A stretch of DNA of 64,000 nucleotides from Psychrobacter coccoides (lineage in GTDB: Bacteria; Pseudomonadota; Gammaproteobacteria; Pseudomonadales; Moraxellaceae), in the NCBI RefSeq assembly GCF_017498085.1, contig NZ_JAGBKM010000009.1, forward strand, positions 1-64,000, given 5' to 3'. The translations under genes were made by a program, and so were the position numbers. The notes below the pieces were generated by a model, which did not search any database, had not been told where the DNA came from, and saw nothing but the letters and a program-made list of their open reading frames with translations. Position 1 is the stretch's first letter, and every line of letters starts with the position of its first letter. Below are positions 47,598-57,091 of the stretch, piece after piece.

Positions 47598-47628
47598 ATA
47601 AGCCCAAATAGTCTATTTGGGCTTATTG
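47598..47628 (+). terminator. Terminator after ridA
   Basis: ATAAGCCCAAATA pairs perfectly with TATTTGGGCTTAT around a three-base loop. It lies about 95 bases past the ridA stop and before priA. Confidence 0.8.
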
Positions 47629-47694
47629 CTATCATTTATCTTGATATCATTATCCATATCTCTACAAACGATACTTAAAAGCTAGGGTACATTT

Positions 47695-49968
47695 ATGTTG
47701 CTACAAGTTGCTCTACCTGTGCCCCTCTACCGGGTATTTGACTATCGTTTGCCGACAGCGATAGAGGCTTTGTCGGATGCTGTCTTACCTGCTGTCGGGT
47801 GCCGTGTCGAAGTGCCTTTTGGTCGCCAGACACTTATCGGCATCGTAGTAGCCCATATCGCAAAGACAAGTAGCAACGTACCTGTCAACAAGCTTAAGTC
47901 CATCAATAGATGCTTGGACGCTACACCTATACTAGACGCACATATGCTCAAGCTGGCTCACTGGTTGGCTGGCTATTATCATTATCCCCTCGGTGATGTA
48001 TTGGCCGTTATCTTGCCAAGTCTCGTGCGACAAGGCAAGCCACTTGATCTTTTGATTACCCATTGGCGCATACTGCCCCACGTCACTGATGACGACTTTC
48101 ATCCCAATGCCAAAAAGCAAAAGCAACAATTTGATATGCTCAAGCTACATGGAGAGCGTGGCGCCAGCGAGGATGTGCTGCTGTTAGAAGGGATGGAAAG
48201 AGCTTTTTTGAAGACTTTAGAAGATAAAGGTCTTATCGAGCGCTATATTGAGCCCAAACAAGCCCCTGCGCCTGTCAAACTTGCCAAGCTACCACTAGAT
48301 ATGAATGCTGAGCAGCAGCAAGCGGTCAATGCCATCATTGCGGCTCATGAAGCGCACCATTACACTGGTTTTTTGTTAAATGGCATCACAGGAAGTGGCA
48401 AGACAGAAGTCTATCTACAAGCCATGCAACAGGTACTAGAAGCTGGCAAACAAGTGCTTATCTTGGTACCTGAGATTGGCTTGACGCCGCAGACACGGGC
48501 TCGTTTTGCCAGTCGGTTTGCAGCTCATATCGTGCTGCTACACTCTGGTATGAATAACACCCATCGCCTACAAGGCTGGCAAGACTGTCGCACCGGGCAC
48601 GCACAAATAGTCATAGGAACACGCTCAGCAGTGCTATATCCTTTTAAGGATTTAGGGCTCATTATCGTCGACGAAGCGCATGATGGCTCTTATAAACAGC
48701 AAGACACGCTGCGTTATCACGCTGCTGATGTGGCGCTCTATCGGGGACTGCAGCAGCATATTCCTGTGGTGCTAGGCACTGCTACGCCCTCTCTTGAACA
48801 TCTAAAACTGGTCGCTGATGGCAAGCTAGTAGAACGCCGGCTGCTGACTCGCCCAGGCAATGCCAAGCCTGCCACCATGCAGCTTATCGATGCTCGTCTG
48901 CAAAGCACGCACCAACAGACAACAGACGATGGCGCACGCTATGATACAGGGCTAACAGACGCTATGATTGGTGCGATACGGCAGACATTAGAAGCAGGCG
49001 ATCAGGTATTGATATTTTTAAATCGTCGGGGTTACGCTCCTGTTTTATTGTGTCAAGCTTGTGGTTGGCAGGCAGATTGTCCTCGCTGCGATGCTCATTT
49101 GACGGTACATTACAGCAGACAAAATCGACAAAACGCCTACTTAAAATGCCATCACTGTGATTGGCAAGCTTACATTCCTACTGTGTGTCCAGATTGTGGC
49201 AGTCCAAATTTAGACGCCAAAGGGATGGGCACCACAAGACTGAGCGAAAACCTACACGCTATCTTTGCCAATCCACAGACTAGCAAACAGATCTATCCTA
49301 TTATCCAAATCGATCGTGATACCACCAGACGCAAAGACAGCTGGGAACGTATCTATCAGCGTATCAATCAAGGAGCACCTGCGATATTGGTCGGCACACA
49401 AATGGTCGCCAAAGGCCATCATTTCCCCAATGTCACCTTAGTGTGTATGCCAAACGCCGATCGTGGCTTTTTGTCTGCAGATTTTCGCTCACCTGAACAT
49501 ACCGCCCAGTTGATGATTCAAGTTGCAGGACGTGCAGGACGCGGGGACAAAGCTGGACGAGTACTGATCCAAACCCTGCAGCCCGACAATGAGCTTTTAT
49601 TAAAACTGGTCAAAGATGGCTACCTATCATTTGCTCATGAGTTATTACAAGAGCGCAAAATGATGGGGCTACCACCTTATAGCCATGCTGCACTGATACG
49701 CTGTGAAGGCAAAACCCTCGCTGCCACCGTTCAAGCGCTCAAAGACGCTATAGCCAACCTGCCTCAGGGACACAACTTGGCCGTTCTTGGCCCTATCGAC
49801 GCCCCTATGAGCAAAAAAAACAGCCGTTATCATTCACAGCTGCTATTGCTCGCTAAAGACAGGCGACAATTGCATCAGGTGCTAAATCAATGGTGGCAGC
49901 CGATACTTGCCCTACCCAGCACAAAATACCTAAAGCTAACTTTAGACATTGATCCTATCGGTTGGTGA
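47695..49968 (+). CDS. priA: Primosomal protein N' (replication restart helicase PriA)
   Basis: PriA recognises stalled forks and reloads the replisome. The 757-residue protein has an N-terminal DNA-binding domain, Walker A in NGITGSGKTEVYLQAM (about residues 229-244), the DEAH box in LIIVDEAHDGSYKQQD, and helicase motifs RAGRGDKAGRVLIQT. Between the helicase lobes are the zinc-binding cysteines CQACGWQADCPRC and LKCHHCDWQAY plus CPDCGS, eight in all. Length is typical. The gene is transcribed alone between terminators. Confidence 0.97.
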   Translation: MLLQVALPVPLYRVFDYRLPTAIEALSDAVLPAVGCRVEVPFGRQTLIGIVVAHIAKTSSNVPVNKLKSINRCLDATPILDAHMLKLAHWLAGYYHYPLGDVLAVILPSLVRQGKPLDLLITHWRILPHVTDDDFHPNAKKQKQQFDMLKLHGERGASEDVLLLEGMERAFLKTLEDKGLIERYIEPKQAPAPVKLAKLPLDMNAEQQQAVNAIIAAHEAHHYTGFLLNGITGSGKTEVYLQAMQQVLEAGKQVLILVPEIGLTPQTRARFASRFAAHIVLLHSGMNNTHRLQGWQDCRTGHAQIVIGTRSAVLYPFKDLGLIIVDEAHDGSYKQQDTLRYHAADVALYRGLQQHIPVVLGTATPSLEHLKLVADGKLVERRLLTRPGNAKPATMQLIDARLQSTHQQTTDDGARYDTGLTDAMIGAIRQTLEAGDQVLIFLNRRGYAPVLLCQACGWQADCPRCDAHLTVHYSRQNRQNAYLKCHHCDWQAYIPTVCPDCGSPNLDAKGMGTTRLSENLHAIFANPQTSKQIYPIIQIDRDTTRRKDSWERIYQRINQGAPAILVGTQMVAKGHHFPNVTLVCMPNADRGFLSADFRSPEHTAQLMIQVAGRAGRGDKAGRVLIQTLQPDNELLLKLVKDGYLSFAHELLQERKMMGLPPYSHAALIRCEGKTLAATVQALKDAIANLPQGHNLAVLGPIDAPMSKKNSRYHSQLLLLAKDRRQLHQVLNQWWQPILALPSTKYLKLTLDIDPIGW

Positions 49969-50065
49969 TGCCCTCTACATTTGCTATTCTAGTGAGAGCG
50001 GCCTTATAGCATTGGCAAAATGAGCATAGCAAAAAAAAGGTTTCGATAAGCGCTGAGGATATATT

Positions 50066-51151
50066 ATGAGTCAAAAAGACTATATGTATGACGATAAAGA
50101 CGATCATGACCACGATGAGCATTTGGAGCAGACCGTAGCGCCACGAGATACCAAAGGCTATCAGCGTACGCTGCTATTTAGCTTTATTATCATTACAGGC
50201 TATATGTTTATCGAAGCGATTGGCGGCTTACTGACGGGCAGCTTAGCGCTACTATCTGATGCCGGTCATATGCTCAGCGACGCTATTGCCCTTGGTGCTA
50301 CCTTAATGGCATTCAAAATCGGCGAAAAAACAGCCACTCATCAAAAGACCTTTGGCTATAAACGCTTTGAGATCATTGTGGCTACTGTCAATGGTGCCAC
50401 CCTGGTCATCATTGCACTTATGATTTTTTATGAGGCCATTGAACGCTTTAACACCCCCACTGAAATCGCCAGCCAAGGCATGCTCATCATTGCCACTATC
50501 GGTATGTTGGTCAACATCTTGGTCGCTTGGCTGATGCATCGTGGTAGTAGTGGTGACGACCATCATGGTCATAGCCACGGTACGAGTGACTCAGCAGCTG
50601 ATATCAAAGCGCCTGTCAATCTCAATATGCAAAGTGCCTACCTACATGTCTTGAGTGATCTCTTAGGTTCAGTCGCTGCTATCATTGCTGCCTTATTGAT
50701 GATGGGCTTTGGCTGGATATGGGCAGATGCGGTAGCTTCGGTGATCGTTGCGGTCCTTATCTTGGTCAGTGGCTACCGTGTGGTACGCGACTCAGTACAT
50801 ATCTTGATGGAAGGTACGCCAGAGGGTATTTCTTTAAGCACTGTGGAAGCCAAGTTGTTGGCACATAAGCAAGTACAGCAAGTGCATGACTTACATGTCT
50901 GGAGTATCACCAGTGGCTTGAACGCCTTATCGTGTCATGTGGTCGTCAATGGCGATATGAGTATCTCCGCGGCCAGTATGCTTATCGCTGACTTAGAGCA
51001 GCGGTTATTAGCACTAGATATTCAGCATGTCACCATTCAGGTAGAGAGCGCATCACACCCGCAAACTCAAGCGCACGGTGAGGCGCTGGTTTGTGATATA
51101 TCAGAGCGTCCAGTTGATAATGACAGTAGTCACATAGGGCACAGTCATTAA
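50066..51151 (+). CDS. CDF-family (CzcD/ZitB-like) metal cation exporter
   Basis: The 361-residue protein is a cation diffusion facilitator that exports zinc or similar divalent metals in exchange for protons. Six membrane helices are visible. The metal-site residues are in SLALLSDAGHMLSDAIALG (about residues 54-72) and YLHVLSDLLGSVAA. Three His-rich stretches could bind metal: near the N-terminus (DDHDHDEH), in the middle loop (DDHHGHSHG) and at the C-terminal end (GHSH). A cytoplasmic domain follows helix six. The metal cannot be fixed from sequence, though zinc is likeliest. No regulator gene adjoins. Confidence 0.93.
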   Translation: MSQKDYMYDDKDDHDHDEHLEQTVAPRDTKGYQRTLLFSFIIITGYMFIEAIGGLLTGSLALLSDAGHMLSDAIALGATLMAFKIGEKTATHQKTFGYKRFEIIVATVNGATLVIIALMIFYEAIERFNTPTEIASQGMLIIATIGMLVNILVAWLMHRGSSGDDHHGHSHGTSDSAADIKAPVNLNMQSAYLHVLSDLLGSVAAIIAALLMMGFGWIWADAVASVIVAVLILVSGYRVVRDSVHILMEGTPEGISLSTVEAKLLAHKQVQQVHDLHVWSITSGLNALSCHVVVNGDMSISAASMLIADLEQRLLALDIQHVTIQVESASHPQTQAHGEALVCDISERPVDNDSSHIGHSH

Positions 51152-51214
51152 AAATGTCATTAACCACACCATTAACAATAACTATTGAATGATTGGGTGA
51201 TAACAGCTCCATAA

Positions 51215-51487
51215 TTATTTAATACTTCTGAATAAATGATAACCGTAACGAAACATAGACCAAATCAGCCAAATGGCAGTGAGGAACCAAATCAGCAACC
51301 CAACAGCCAAAAAGGTCATTCTGATCCACATATCTAAACAGCCATCGCCGACCTCAGGTAGATAAGCGGGTCCCATGTTTGAGGCCATAACCAACCAAAA
51401 GCCAGAGATTAGCGCTAATCCTATCGCCAGTACCCGCATTGCTATCTTGCCAACAACATTTAATACAAAGACTTGTTTTTGTTTCAT
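51215..51487 (-). CDS. Small two-helix membrane protein, unknown
   Basis: From MKQKQVFVLNVVGKIAMRVL the protein has 90 residues with two hydrophobic segments, the first rich in Ala/Leu/Ile and the second FLAVGLLIWFLTAIWLIWSM. A loop between them contains AYLPEVGDGCLD. No family recognised. The first ATG in the frame (15 codons earlier) would add a stretch that lacks a ribosome-binding site. It is convergent with the CDF gene. Confidence 0.6.
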   Translation of the reverse strand: MKQKQVFVLNVVGKIAMRVLAIGLALISGFWLVMASNMGPAYLPEVGDGCLDMWIRMTFLAVGLLIWFLTAIWLIWSMFRYGYHLFRSIK

Positions 51488-51589
51488 TATAATACCTTGA
51501 TAAAAATAACGAAAATATAGCTGCACTCTCATAATTTGATTATAAATTAGGTATACTTACCTAACTTACGACATTTAACGAATAACATT

Positions 51590-52294
51590 ATGTCCAGACG
51601 CTCAGCCCCTTTCGTCGCTCCCGACTATATTGACAACCCTACGTCAAAAGACGGCAAAAAACACGCTAAAGCTTTATTGTCTACCTTGCAAGAAGACATT
51701 GCCAGCTTTCGAGATGAGCAGTTCCCGCCTGATATCTTACGTCAGATTCGGGATATGCCCATTTATGAAGGAAATTTAGCTGAAGTTCAGGCCTATCAGC
51801 AGCGCTGGCAACCACTGCTTGAGCGTGCAATGGGTTTTTATCCCGCAGCCAATCTTCCGCCTGACTTCCTCCCCTTGCCAGCCAGCCTTGAGATTCCGCA
51901 GTTTATCTATCACGTGCAGCGTCTACATCTGACCAAGACTCGAGCCAAAGAGTCCAAAAGCTTTGGTTCTGTCGGTGCTTTGATTGAGAAGTGTGGCGAC
52001 TACAGTGATGATGAGATTTCACGTATGTCGGCGGTGTTCGATAAAGATGATGAGGCACGTTTAGTCGCGCATCGTGAGTTTATAGATCTGCGAGCTTATG
52101 TGTTTTGTCGTGACAGTAAGGGTGAGCTGCTGGAGCCTGAGCGGGTGCGATTTTATCGTACAGGGCTGATCGTCCATGCGCTACCTGATTTTAAAATTGT
52201 TGATAGCAGACAAACACCTCGTAAGCGGCGTAATGATGCGTATAGCAACCCGATAGCAGATAATGGCATATGGAAGATTTACCGTAAAAAATAA
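51590..52294 (+). CDS. Hypothetical soluble protein, unknown
   Basis: This 234-residue soluble protein has no signal peptide or membrane span. It has a charged, probably helical first third (KHAKALLSTLQEDIASFRDE) and a basic tail (RQTPRKRRNDAYSNPIADNG). Its most structured segment is around ALIEKCGDYSDDEISRMSAV and EARLVAHREFIDLRAYVFCR. I recognise no family; the basic C-terminus might contact nucleic acid, but that is a guess. It stands between a small membrane protein and the KefB-type antiporter. Confidence 0.65.
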   Translation: MSRRSAPFVAPDYIDNPTSKDGKKHAKALLSTLQEDIASFRDEQFPPDILRQIRDMPIYEGNLAEVQAYQQRWQPLLERAMGFYPAANLPPDFLPLPASLEIPQFIYHVQRLHLTKTRAKESKSFGSVGALIEKCGDYSDDEISRMSAVFDKDDEARLVAHREFIDLRAYVFCRDSKGELLEPERVRFYRTGLIVHALPDFKIVDSRQTPRKRRNDAYSNPIADNGIWKIYRKK

Positions 52295-52397
52295 TGGCGT
52301 TATTATCTTATGTATACCCGATCTTAGATGCATTTAAGCGCTTAAAAGAATAGTCACACGCACGCTACCGTTTTAAACAGATTGCTAAGGATATGAT

Positions 52398-54287
52398 ATG
52401 TTCGCTGCCGCTGCCGGCTCACCAAACCTGATGCTACAAGCCACTATTTTTTTGGGTGCAGCGCTACTTTTTGTCCCATTAGGCAAGCGCTTTGGTATAG
52501 CCACAGTACTGGGCTATCTCATTACTGGTTTGATCTTAGGCCCAAGTGCGCTTGATGTGGCAGGTGATGCCGAGAGTTTGCTACATTTCTCTGAATTTGG
52601 CGTGGTGATGTTATTGTTCATCATTGGTCTTGAGCTACAGCCATCACGGTTATGGGCATTACGGCGCTCTATCTTTATGCTCGGGGGGTTGCAAGTTGGA
52701 CTGACAGGCGTGCTATTGATGGCGATTTTGTATCAGTTCTTCGCTTTACATTTAGACACGGCTTTTATCGTTGGTTTTGGTTTGGCGCTTTCTTCCACAG
52801 CCTTTGTCCTGCAGATTCTGACTGAAAAACAGCAGCTCTCGAGCACCCATGGCCGTGAAGCCTTTACTATTTTATTATTCCAAGATATCGCTGTGATACC
52901 CTTACTGGCAGTGATTCCGTTTTTGTCCGGAGTGCGTGAGCAGAGCTATGATTTAGTATATTTTGCTAAAGTCTTTGCGGTATTTGCTGGGCTTATCTTT
53001 GCCAGCCGTTACGTCATTCGACCGTTTTTTAAGTTTGTGGCCTCAAGTGGTGCTTCAGAGCTGCTCACTGCGGTGGCACTATTTATCGTTATGGGCGTGT
53101 CGATTTTGATGGGTCAAATCGGTCTCTCAATGGCACTTGGGGCTTTTTTGACTGGTGTGCTATTGGCAGATTCAGAGTATCGTCATGAGCTAGAAGCCAG
53201 TATTGAGCCGTTCAAAGGCTTGCTACTGGGTTTGTTCTTTATGTCTGTGGGTATGTTGACAGACATAAAGCTCATCATGGCACACCCCATATTTATTATC
53301 AGCTGTGCACTCGCATTGATGTTTATTAAATTTGCTGTCATTACCGCTATCGCCAAAGTATCAGGCAATCGTTGGCCCACCAGTATCCGTCTTGGGGTTA
53401 CCCTAGCTCAAGGCGGTGAGTTTGCTTTTGTCTTATTCAATGTCGCAGCGACTCAAAACGTCTTGGCCCCTGAGTTAGAAAACACACTCAACCTTATCGT
53501 GACCATCTCTATGGCACTGACGCCTCTAGCCTTTTTATTATTGGATAAAATTGGTGAGCCTTTATTTTCTAAGCGTAAACCAAGCCGTGAATACGATACC
53601 ATTCCAGATCACGAGCATCCTGTCATCATTGCAGGTTTTGGCCGAGTTGGACAAATTATTGGTCGTGTTTTACGCATGCACAATATCGAGTTTACCGCCA
53701 TCGAACGCTCAGCAAATCGAGTAGACTTCGTGCGTAAGTTTGGTAACCAAGTCTATTATGGTGACCCTAAAAACCCCGAGATTCTAAGAGCGGCAGGCAT
53801 TAAACAGGCCAAGCTGTTTATCATTGCTGTCGATGATTTAGAGCGTTCTATCACGACCGCTGAATACTTACACAAAAACTATCCTGACTTAGTCATACTG
53901 GCTCGGGCCCGTGATAGACAGCACTATTATCGCCTGCGTGAAGTCGGCGTACGTCATATTTGGCGTGAGACTTACTTATCTTCATTAGACATGTCGCGTG
54001 AGTCGTTACAACTGCTTGGCATACCTTCAGATAAAGCTCGAGATACCATCCAGACCTTCCGTGATTATGATGACGACCTGATCGAGCGGCAGCAGGCGAT
54101 TTATGACGATGAAGCAAGTATGATCGAATCAGCGCAGTCTGCCATGGCTGAGCTTGAGAGCTTGTTTGATGAGGATATTGATAAAGCCAGAAAGATGGAC
54201 TTAGAGGAGTTTTATGAGGCGCTAAAAGATCAAGCAACGCCTGTAAAAGATACCACAGGCGATATCACTGCCGACCCTAAAGTGTAG
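52398..54287 (+). CDS. CPA2-family potassium/proton antiporter with RCK domain (KefB/KefC-like)
   Basis: The 629-residue protein has about 12 membrane helices (residues 10-385) with the CPA2 hallmark GLALSSTAFVLQILTE and LLFQDIAVIPLLAV, where the Asp of QDI carries the ion. Behind it is a cytoplasmic RCK/TrkA-N domain starting HPVIIAGFGRVGQIIGRVLR (about residues 411-430). In E. coli KefB and KefC are glutathione-gated and protect against electrophiles; the presence of gorA and fghA makes that plausible here, but glutathione binding is not shown. The C-terminal 60 residues are acidic and helical. Confidence 0.92.
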   Translation: MFAAAAGSPNLMLQATIFLGAALLFVPLGKRFGIATVLGYLITGLILGPSALDVAGDAESLLHFSEFGVVMLLFIIGLELQPSRLWALRRSIFMLGGLQVGLTGVLLMAILYQFFALHLDTAFIVGFGLALSSTAFVLQILTEKQQLSSTHGREAFTILLFQDIAVIPLLAVIPFLSGVREQSYDLVYFAKVFAVFAGLIFASRYVIRPFFKFVASSGASELLTAVALFIVMGVSILMGQIGLSMALGAFLTGVLLADSEYRHELEASIEPFKGLLLGLFFMSVGMLTDIKLIMAHPIFIISCALALMFIKFAVITAIAKVSGNRWPTSIRLGVTLAQGGEFAFVLFNVAATQNVLAPELENTLNLIVTISMALTPLAFLLLDKIGEPLFSKRKPSREYDTIPDHEHPVIIAGFGRVGQIIGRVLRMHNIEFTAIERSANRVDFVRKFGNQVYYGDPKNPEILRAAGIKQAKLFIIAVDDLERSITTAEYLHKNYPDLVILARARDRQHYYRLREVGVRHIWRETYLSSLDMSRESLQLLGIPSDKARDTIQTFRDYDDDLIERQQAIYDDEASMIESAQSAMAELESLFDEDIDKARKMDLEEFYEALKDQATPVKDTTGDITADPKV

Positions 54288-54294
54288 AACCACC

Positions 54295-55230
54295 TCAATC
54301 AGAGGCACAGTATGCCGGTGCTTGTTTTTTATTTAGTGAGCTGACGCACTCCCAATTATCGTTATCAAGATTGTGATAAAACACAAAGGTCTGATCGTTT
54401 AGATAACGGGTAGGAAACTTGATATTCTGCATCGTACCGACTACAGCGCAGTCATTGTCAGCCACACCCTGCATCTGAGCTGTCATATGTAGTCGTACTT
54501 GCTCATTATCACTGGTCAATGGCAAACTGACTGGACATTGACCATTTTGCTGATAGACATCTTCGACCTCATCTTGCGCCATTTTGGTCGTATAATAAGC
54601 ATCAAACAGTATCTCTGTCTCCTTTTTCTTAGCGATAATGGGTAAAAACTGCACATTAATAACCATTAATGCGAAAATAAAAAAGCCAAACCCAAGCCCT
54701 AAACCAAACAAACTTACCCCACCCTCACGACGTAAGTGCGCTTTTTGCGCTGCTTCATCACGTGGATAGTCCTCGAGCGCATCAGCTATCTCACGTCGAG
54801 CCATGCGATAATAGTAGGCATCAGTCCAGCGTGCCACCATAGCTGCCCAAAACAGCCAAATCACAGCTGCAATGCCTATACGTATAGGCATCTGATAAAC
54901 ATCTGCGATAAACGGCATGGCAATAAACTCAAACGTCACCAACGCAATGACGATATTAAGCTGAATAAATGACCACCCAGCGACACTGTACACCAACGCA
55001 TCCATATAACGTTTACGATACAACAGCCATGGCAAAGTGATAAAAAACCCAGCCCAATGCCATTTCGGTGACAGATAGCCTTGCTCATCAAATTGCTCAA
55101 AACGTTTGAGGTAGTAGCTTTGTGTTCGGTGACCAATAAACCACTGGTCCAACTGCTTACGCTTAGCTGGCGTCAGTTGTTCTTGATAAAATGGTGGTGG
55201 CGAATCTGTCTCGATAAATAACATGACCAT
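54295..55230 (-). CDS. DUF2628-type membrane protein with pilin-like C-terminal part
   Basis: The N-terminal half is hydrophilic, then DUF2628-like: SPKWHWAGFFITLPWLLYRK, followed by two to three membrane helices. A last membrane helix (LFGLGLGFGFFIFALMVINV) leads into a soluble tail with TTKMAQDEVEDVYQQNGQCP and a second cysteine pair near the end (WECVSS and APAYCASD), which recalls type IV pilin-like C-terminal domains. Several starts are possible (55284, 55266, 55230, 55224); 55230 is chosen because a weak GAG precedes it. Convergent with the antiporter gene, eight bases apart. Function unknown. Confidence 0.7.
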   Translation of the reverse strand: MVMLFIETDSPPPFYQEQLTPAKRKQLDQWFIGHRTQSYYLKRFEQFDEQGYLSPKWHWAGFFITLPWLLYRKRYMDALVYSVAGWSFIQLNIVIALVTFEFIAMPFIADVYQMPIRIGIAAVIWLFWAAMVARWTDAYYYRMARREIADALEDYPRDEAAQKAHLRREGGVSLFGLGLGFGFFIFALMVINVQFLPIIAKKKETEILFDAYYTTKMAQDEVEDVYQQNGQCPVSLPLTSDNEQVRLHMTAQMQGVADNDCAVVGTMQNIKFPTRYLNDQTFVFYHNLDNDNWECVSSLNKKQAPAYCASD

Positions 55231-55431
55231 AGACTCTATTAGCTCTTTAAGTTTGCTGCTTATCATTATTATATGATAACGCACATTGAGATGCGACGCC
55301 CTTGTCTAAGCTTTCACACGTCACTTACGCTTTCACACGTCACTATCTGTCATTTAGATTGTGCGTTCACTCTAGAGGCTATATGACTTATAATACGCTT
55401 ATCTTTACTACTTATTTAAGCCCTACTCATC

Positions 55432-56250
55432 ATGACTCAAAATCCTCATACCGAAAACCCTATTGATAGCCCTGCGCCCATCAACACTGATACTCAGACC
55501 GATGATAAGCTCCTAACTCATCAAGCAGACTCACCCAATGATAAGCATAAACGCATTGTCAAAACGTTTATGAAACGCCGTACCCACATGAATAAAAATG
55601 CCGAGCTGGCGTTGACTGATCCAGAGTTCGCTGATTACATCGTCAATAATAGCTTTGGAGATGGCGACCTAAAAGGTATCCATGACTTACGTGTGTTGTT
55701 CGCCAACAGTCCCAATGGCAGTGATGCGCCTCTTACTTTAGAGATTGGCTTTGGCTTGGGTGATTCGTTTATAGAAATGGCAGCAGCAGAGCCGACACGT
55801 AACTTTGTAGGCATTGAGGTACATGAGCCTGGTATCGGTAAATGTGCCTATATGGCAGGTACGCAAGCGCTGAGCAATGTCAAAATCATCAATGGCGATG
55901 CGATCCAATTACTCAAACAACTGCCAGAGAACCATATCGATCGTATCCAACTGTACTTCCCTGATCCATGGCAAAAAAAGCGCCATTATAAACGCCGCTT
56001 TGTTAGTCCTGAGCGTATGGCTATTGTCACTCGCAGTCTCAAGACAGGCGGCTGGTTCCATACAGCAACGGATTGGGAGCATTATGCTTTTTGGATGCTC
56101 GACGTATTGGACCACTTTGACGGGTTGACCAACCAATCTGGCGCAGGCAACTTTGCCGACCGACCTGATTTTCGTCCGATGACTAAGTTTGAACGTCGGG
56201 GCTTGGATCGAGGACACGGTGTTTGGGATCTTATCTATATCAAAGACTAA
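55432..56250 (+). CDS. trmB: tRNA (guanine-N7)-methyltransferase TrmB
   Basis: TrmB methylates G46 in the tRNA variable loop. The 272-residue protein has the SAM motif [20 protein letters not shown] (about residues 103-122), [15 protein letters not shown], and the catalytic and tRNA motif [19 protein letters not shown] (about 181-199). The C-terminal [17 protein letters not shown] is also typical. The first 35 or so residues are a polar extension, so a later start is possible. Directly downstream lies a MITE-like element and then a terminator. Confidence 0.95.
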   Translation: MTQNPHTENPIDSPAPINTDTQTDDKLLTHQADSPNDKHKRIVKTFMKRRTHMNKNAELALTDPEFADYIVNNSFGDGDLKGIHDLRVLFANSPNGSDAPLTLEIGFGLGDSFIEMAAAEPTRNFVGIEVHEPGIGKCAYMAGTQALSNVKIINGDAIQLLKQLPENHIDRIQLYFPDPWQKKRHYKRRFVSPERMAIVTRSLKTGGWFHTATDWEHYAFWMLDVLDHFDGLTNQSGAGNFADRPDFRPMTKFERRGLDRGHGVWDLIYIKD

Positions 56251-56256
56251 AGGTGT

Positions 56257-56429
56257 TAGGGCTTGTCCTCATTTAAAAATGGAGATAAAAATGAGATAAA
56301 TTGTCGTCAAACAAGGAAAATAGTGCAGATAATATCGGGATATTACCTAGCTATTTAACGCTGTTTGGCAAGATTTAGCCATTTTTAGCCCATTTAGGTA
56401 TCCTTCGATTGAATTGAGGACATGCCCTA
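56257..56429. repeat. MITE-like element, copy B (173 bp)
   Basis: It begins TAGGGCTTGTCCTCATTT and ends GAGGACATGCCCTA; the outer 18 or so bases are inverted repeats of each other and TA stands at both ends. It has the same length as copy A at 12326-12498 and matches it at about four fifths of positions by eye. It starts only seven bases past the trmB stop, so it is transcribed with trmB unless termination precedes it. Confidence 0.75.
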
Positions 56430-56450
56430 GTCAGCTGATAACTGCCATGT

Positions 56451-56482
56451 AAAGCGACTCTGTTTTGAGTCGCTTTTTTTAT
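56451..56482 (+). terminator. Terminator of trmB
   Basis: AAAGCGACTC pairs perfectly with GAGTCGCTTT around a six-base loop and is followed by TTTTT. It lies beyond the MITE-like element, which fits later insertion of the element between gene and terminator. Confidence 0.88.
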
Positions 56483-56593
56483 GCTGTATTTGATTAAAGA
56501 CGACTTCCAAATACTCCTGATCGTGTGGAACATGGCGATAACCAACCGTTTTTTTGCTATTTATTATCTTCATTTGCGTTCGTTAAGATGCTT

Positions 56594-56886
56594 TTATCCG
56601 CAGACCAAATATTGGTCCTCTGCGCTAACATCGACAGGATAAGGCTTTGGTGAGTTCTCCACATAAACTGTGGATAACTATGTGGATAAGTGGCGACTTG
56701 ACATGGATCTGGCTTGATATATGAATGCCTTAGGTAAAATTGGTTACTTTTTGTACAATTTTAATTATCAATTAAATCAAAGACTTACTGAGATAAAATA
56801 TTAAAACAAACTTTTTTATAAATAATTTTTATCTTAAGCAATGTTTCACGACACTGATCATCAATGTTATGTTTTTCTGTGGACAA
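56594..56886. other. Cluster of DnaA-box-like 9-mers upstream of recA
   Basis: Two perfect boxes, TGTGGATAA (complement of TTATCCACA), stand at 56669-56677 and 56681-56689. One-mismatch forms lie at 56594-56602 (TTATCCGCA), 56655-56663 (TTCTCCACA) and 56878-56886 (TGTGGACAA). The sequence between 56735 and 56850 is very AT-rich. No ORF is seen in this 600-base gap. This may be a DnaA-binding or titration site, or a chance cluster; whether it is an origin cannot be told here. Confidence 0.5.
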
Positions 56887-57003
56887 ACTTTCACTCTCGA
56901 TGATAATTTGGAGAAACAAACGGCTTAAATAAGATTGAATAATGGCTCTTATATTGATCAAATCTCACGTGCTGTTTAGATGCGACACCTGCTGTCGTTT
57001 AAT

Positions 57004-57043
57004 ATGGTTTAAACCATTCATCGTTTCTATATTTTGTTATACT
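57004..57043 (+). promoter_or_regulatory. recA promoter with perfect palindrome
   Basis: TATACT (57038-57043) is a good -10 element. Immediately upstream, ATGGTTTAAACCAT (57004-57017) is a perfect 14-base palindrome that covers or abuts the -35 position. A palindrome there is a natural repressor operator for a damage-inducible gene. It is not the classical LexA CTG-CAG box. Binding protein unknown. Confidence 0.5.
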
Positions 57044-57091
57044 TAACTCATCTACTCTTATAACACAATCATACACTATAAGGAATCCACT

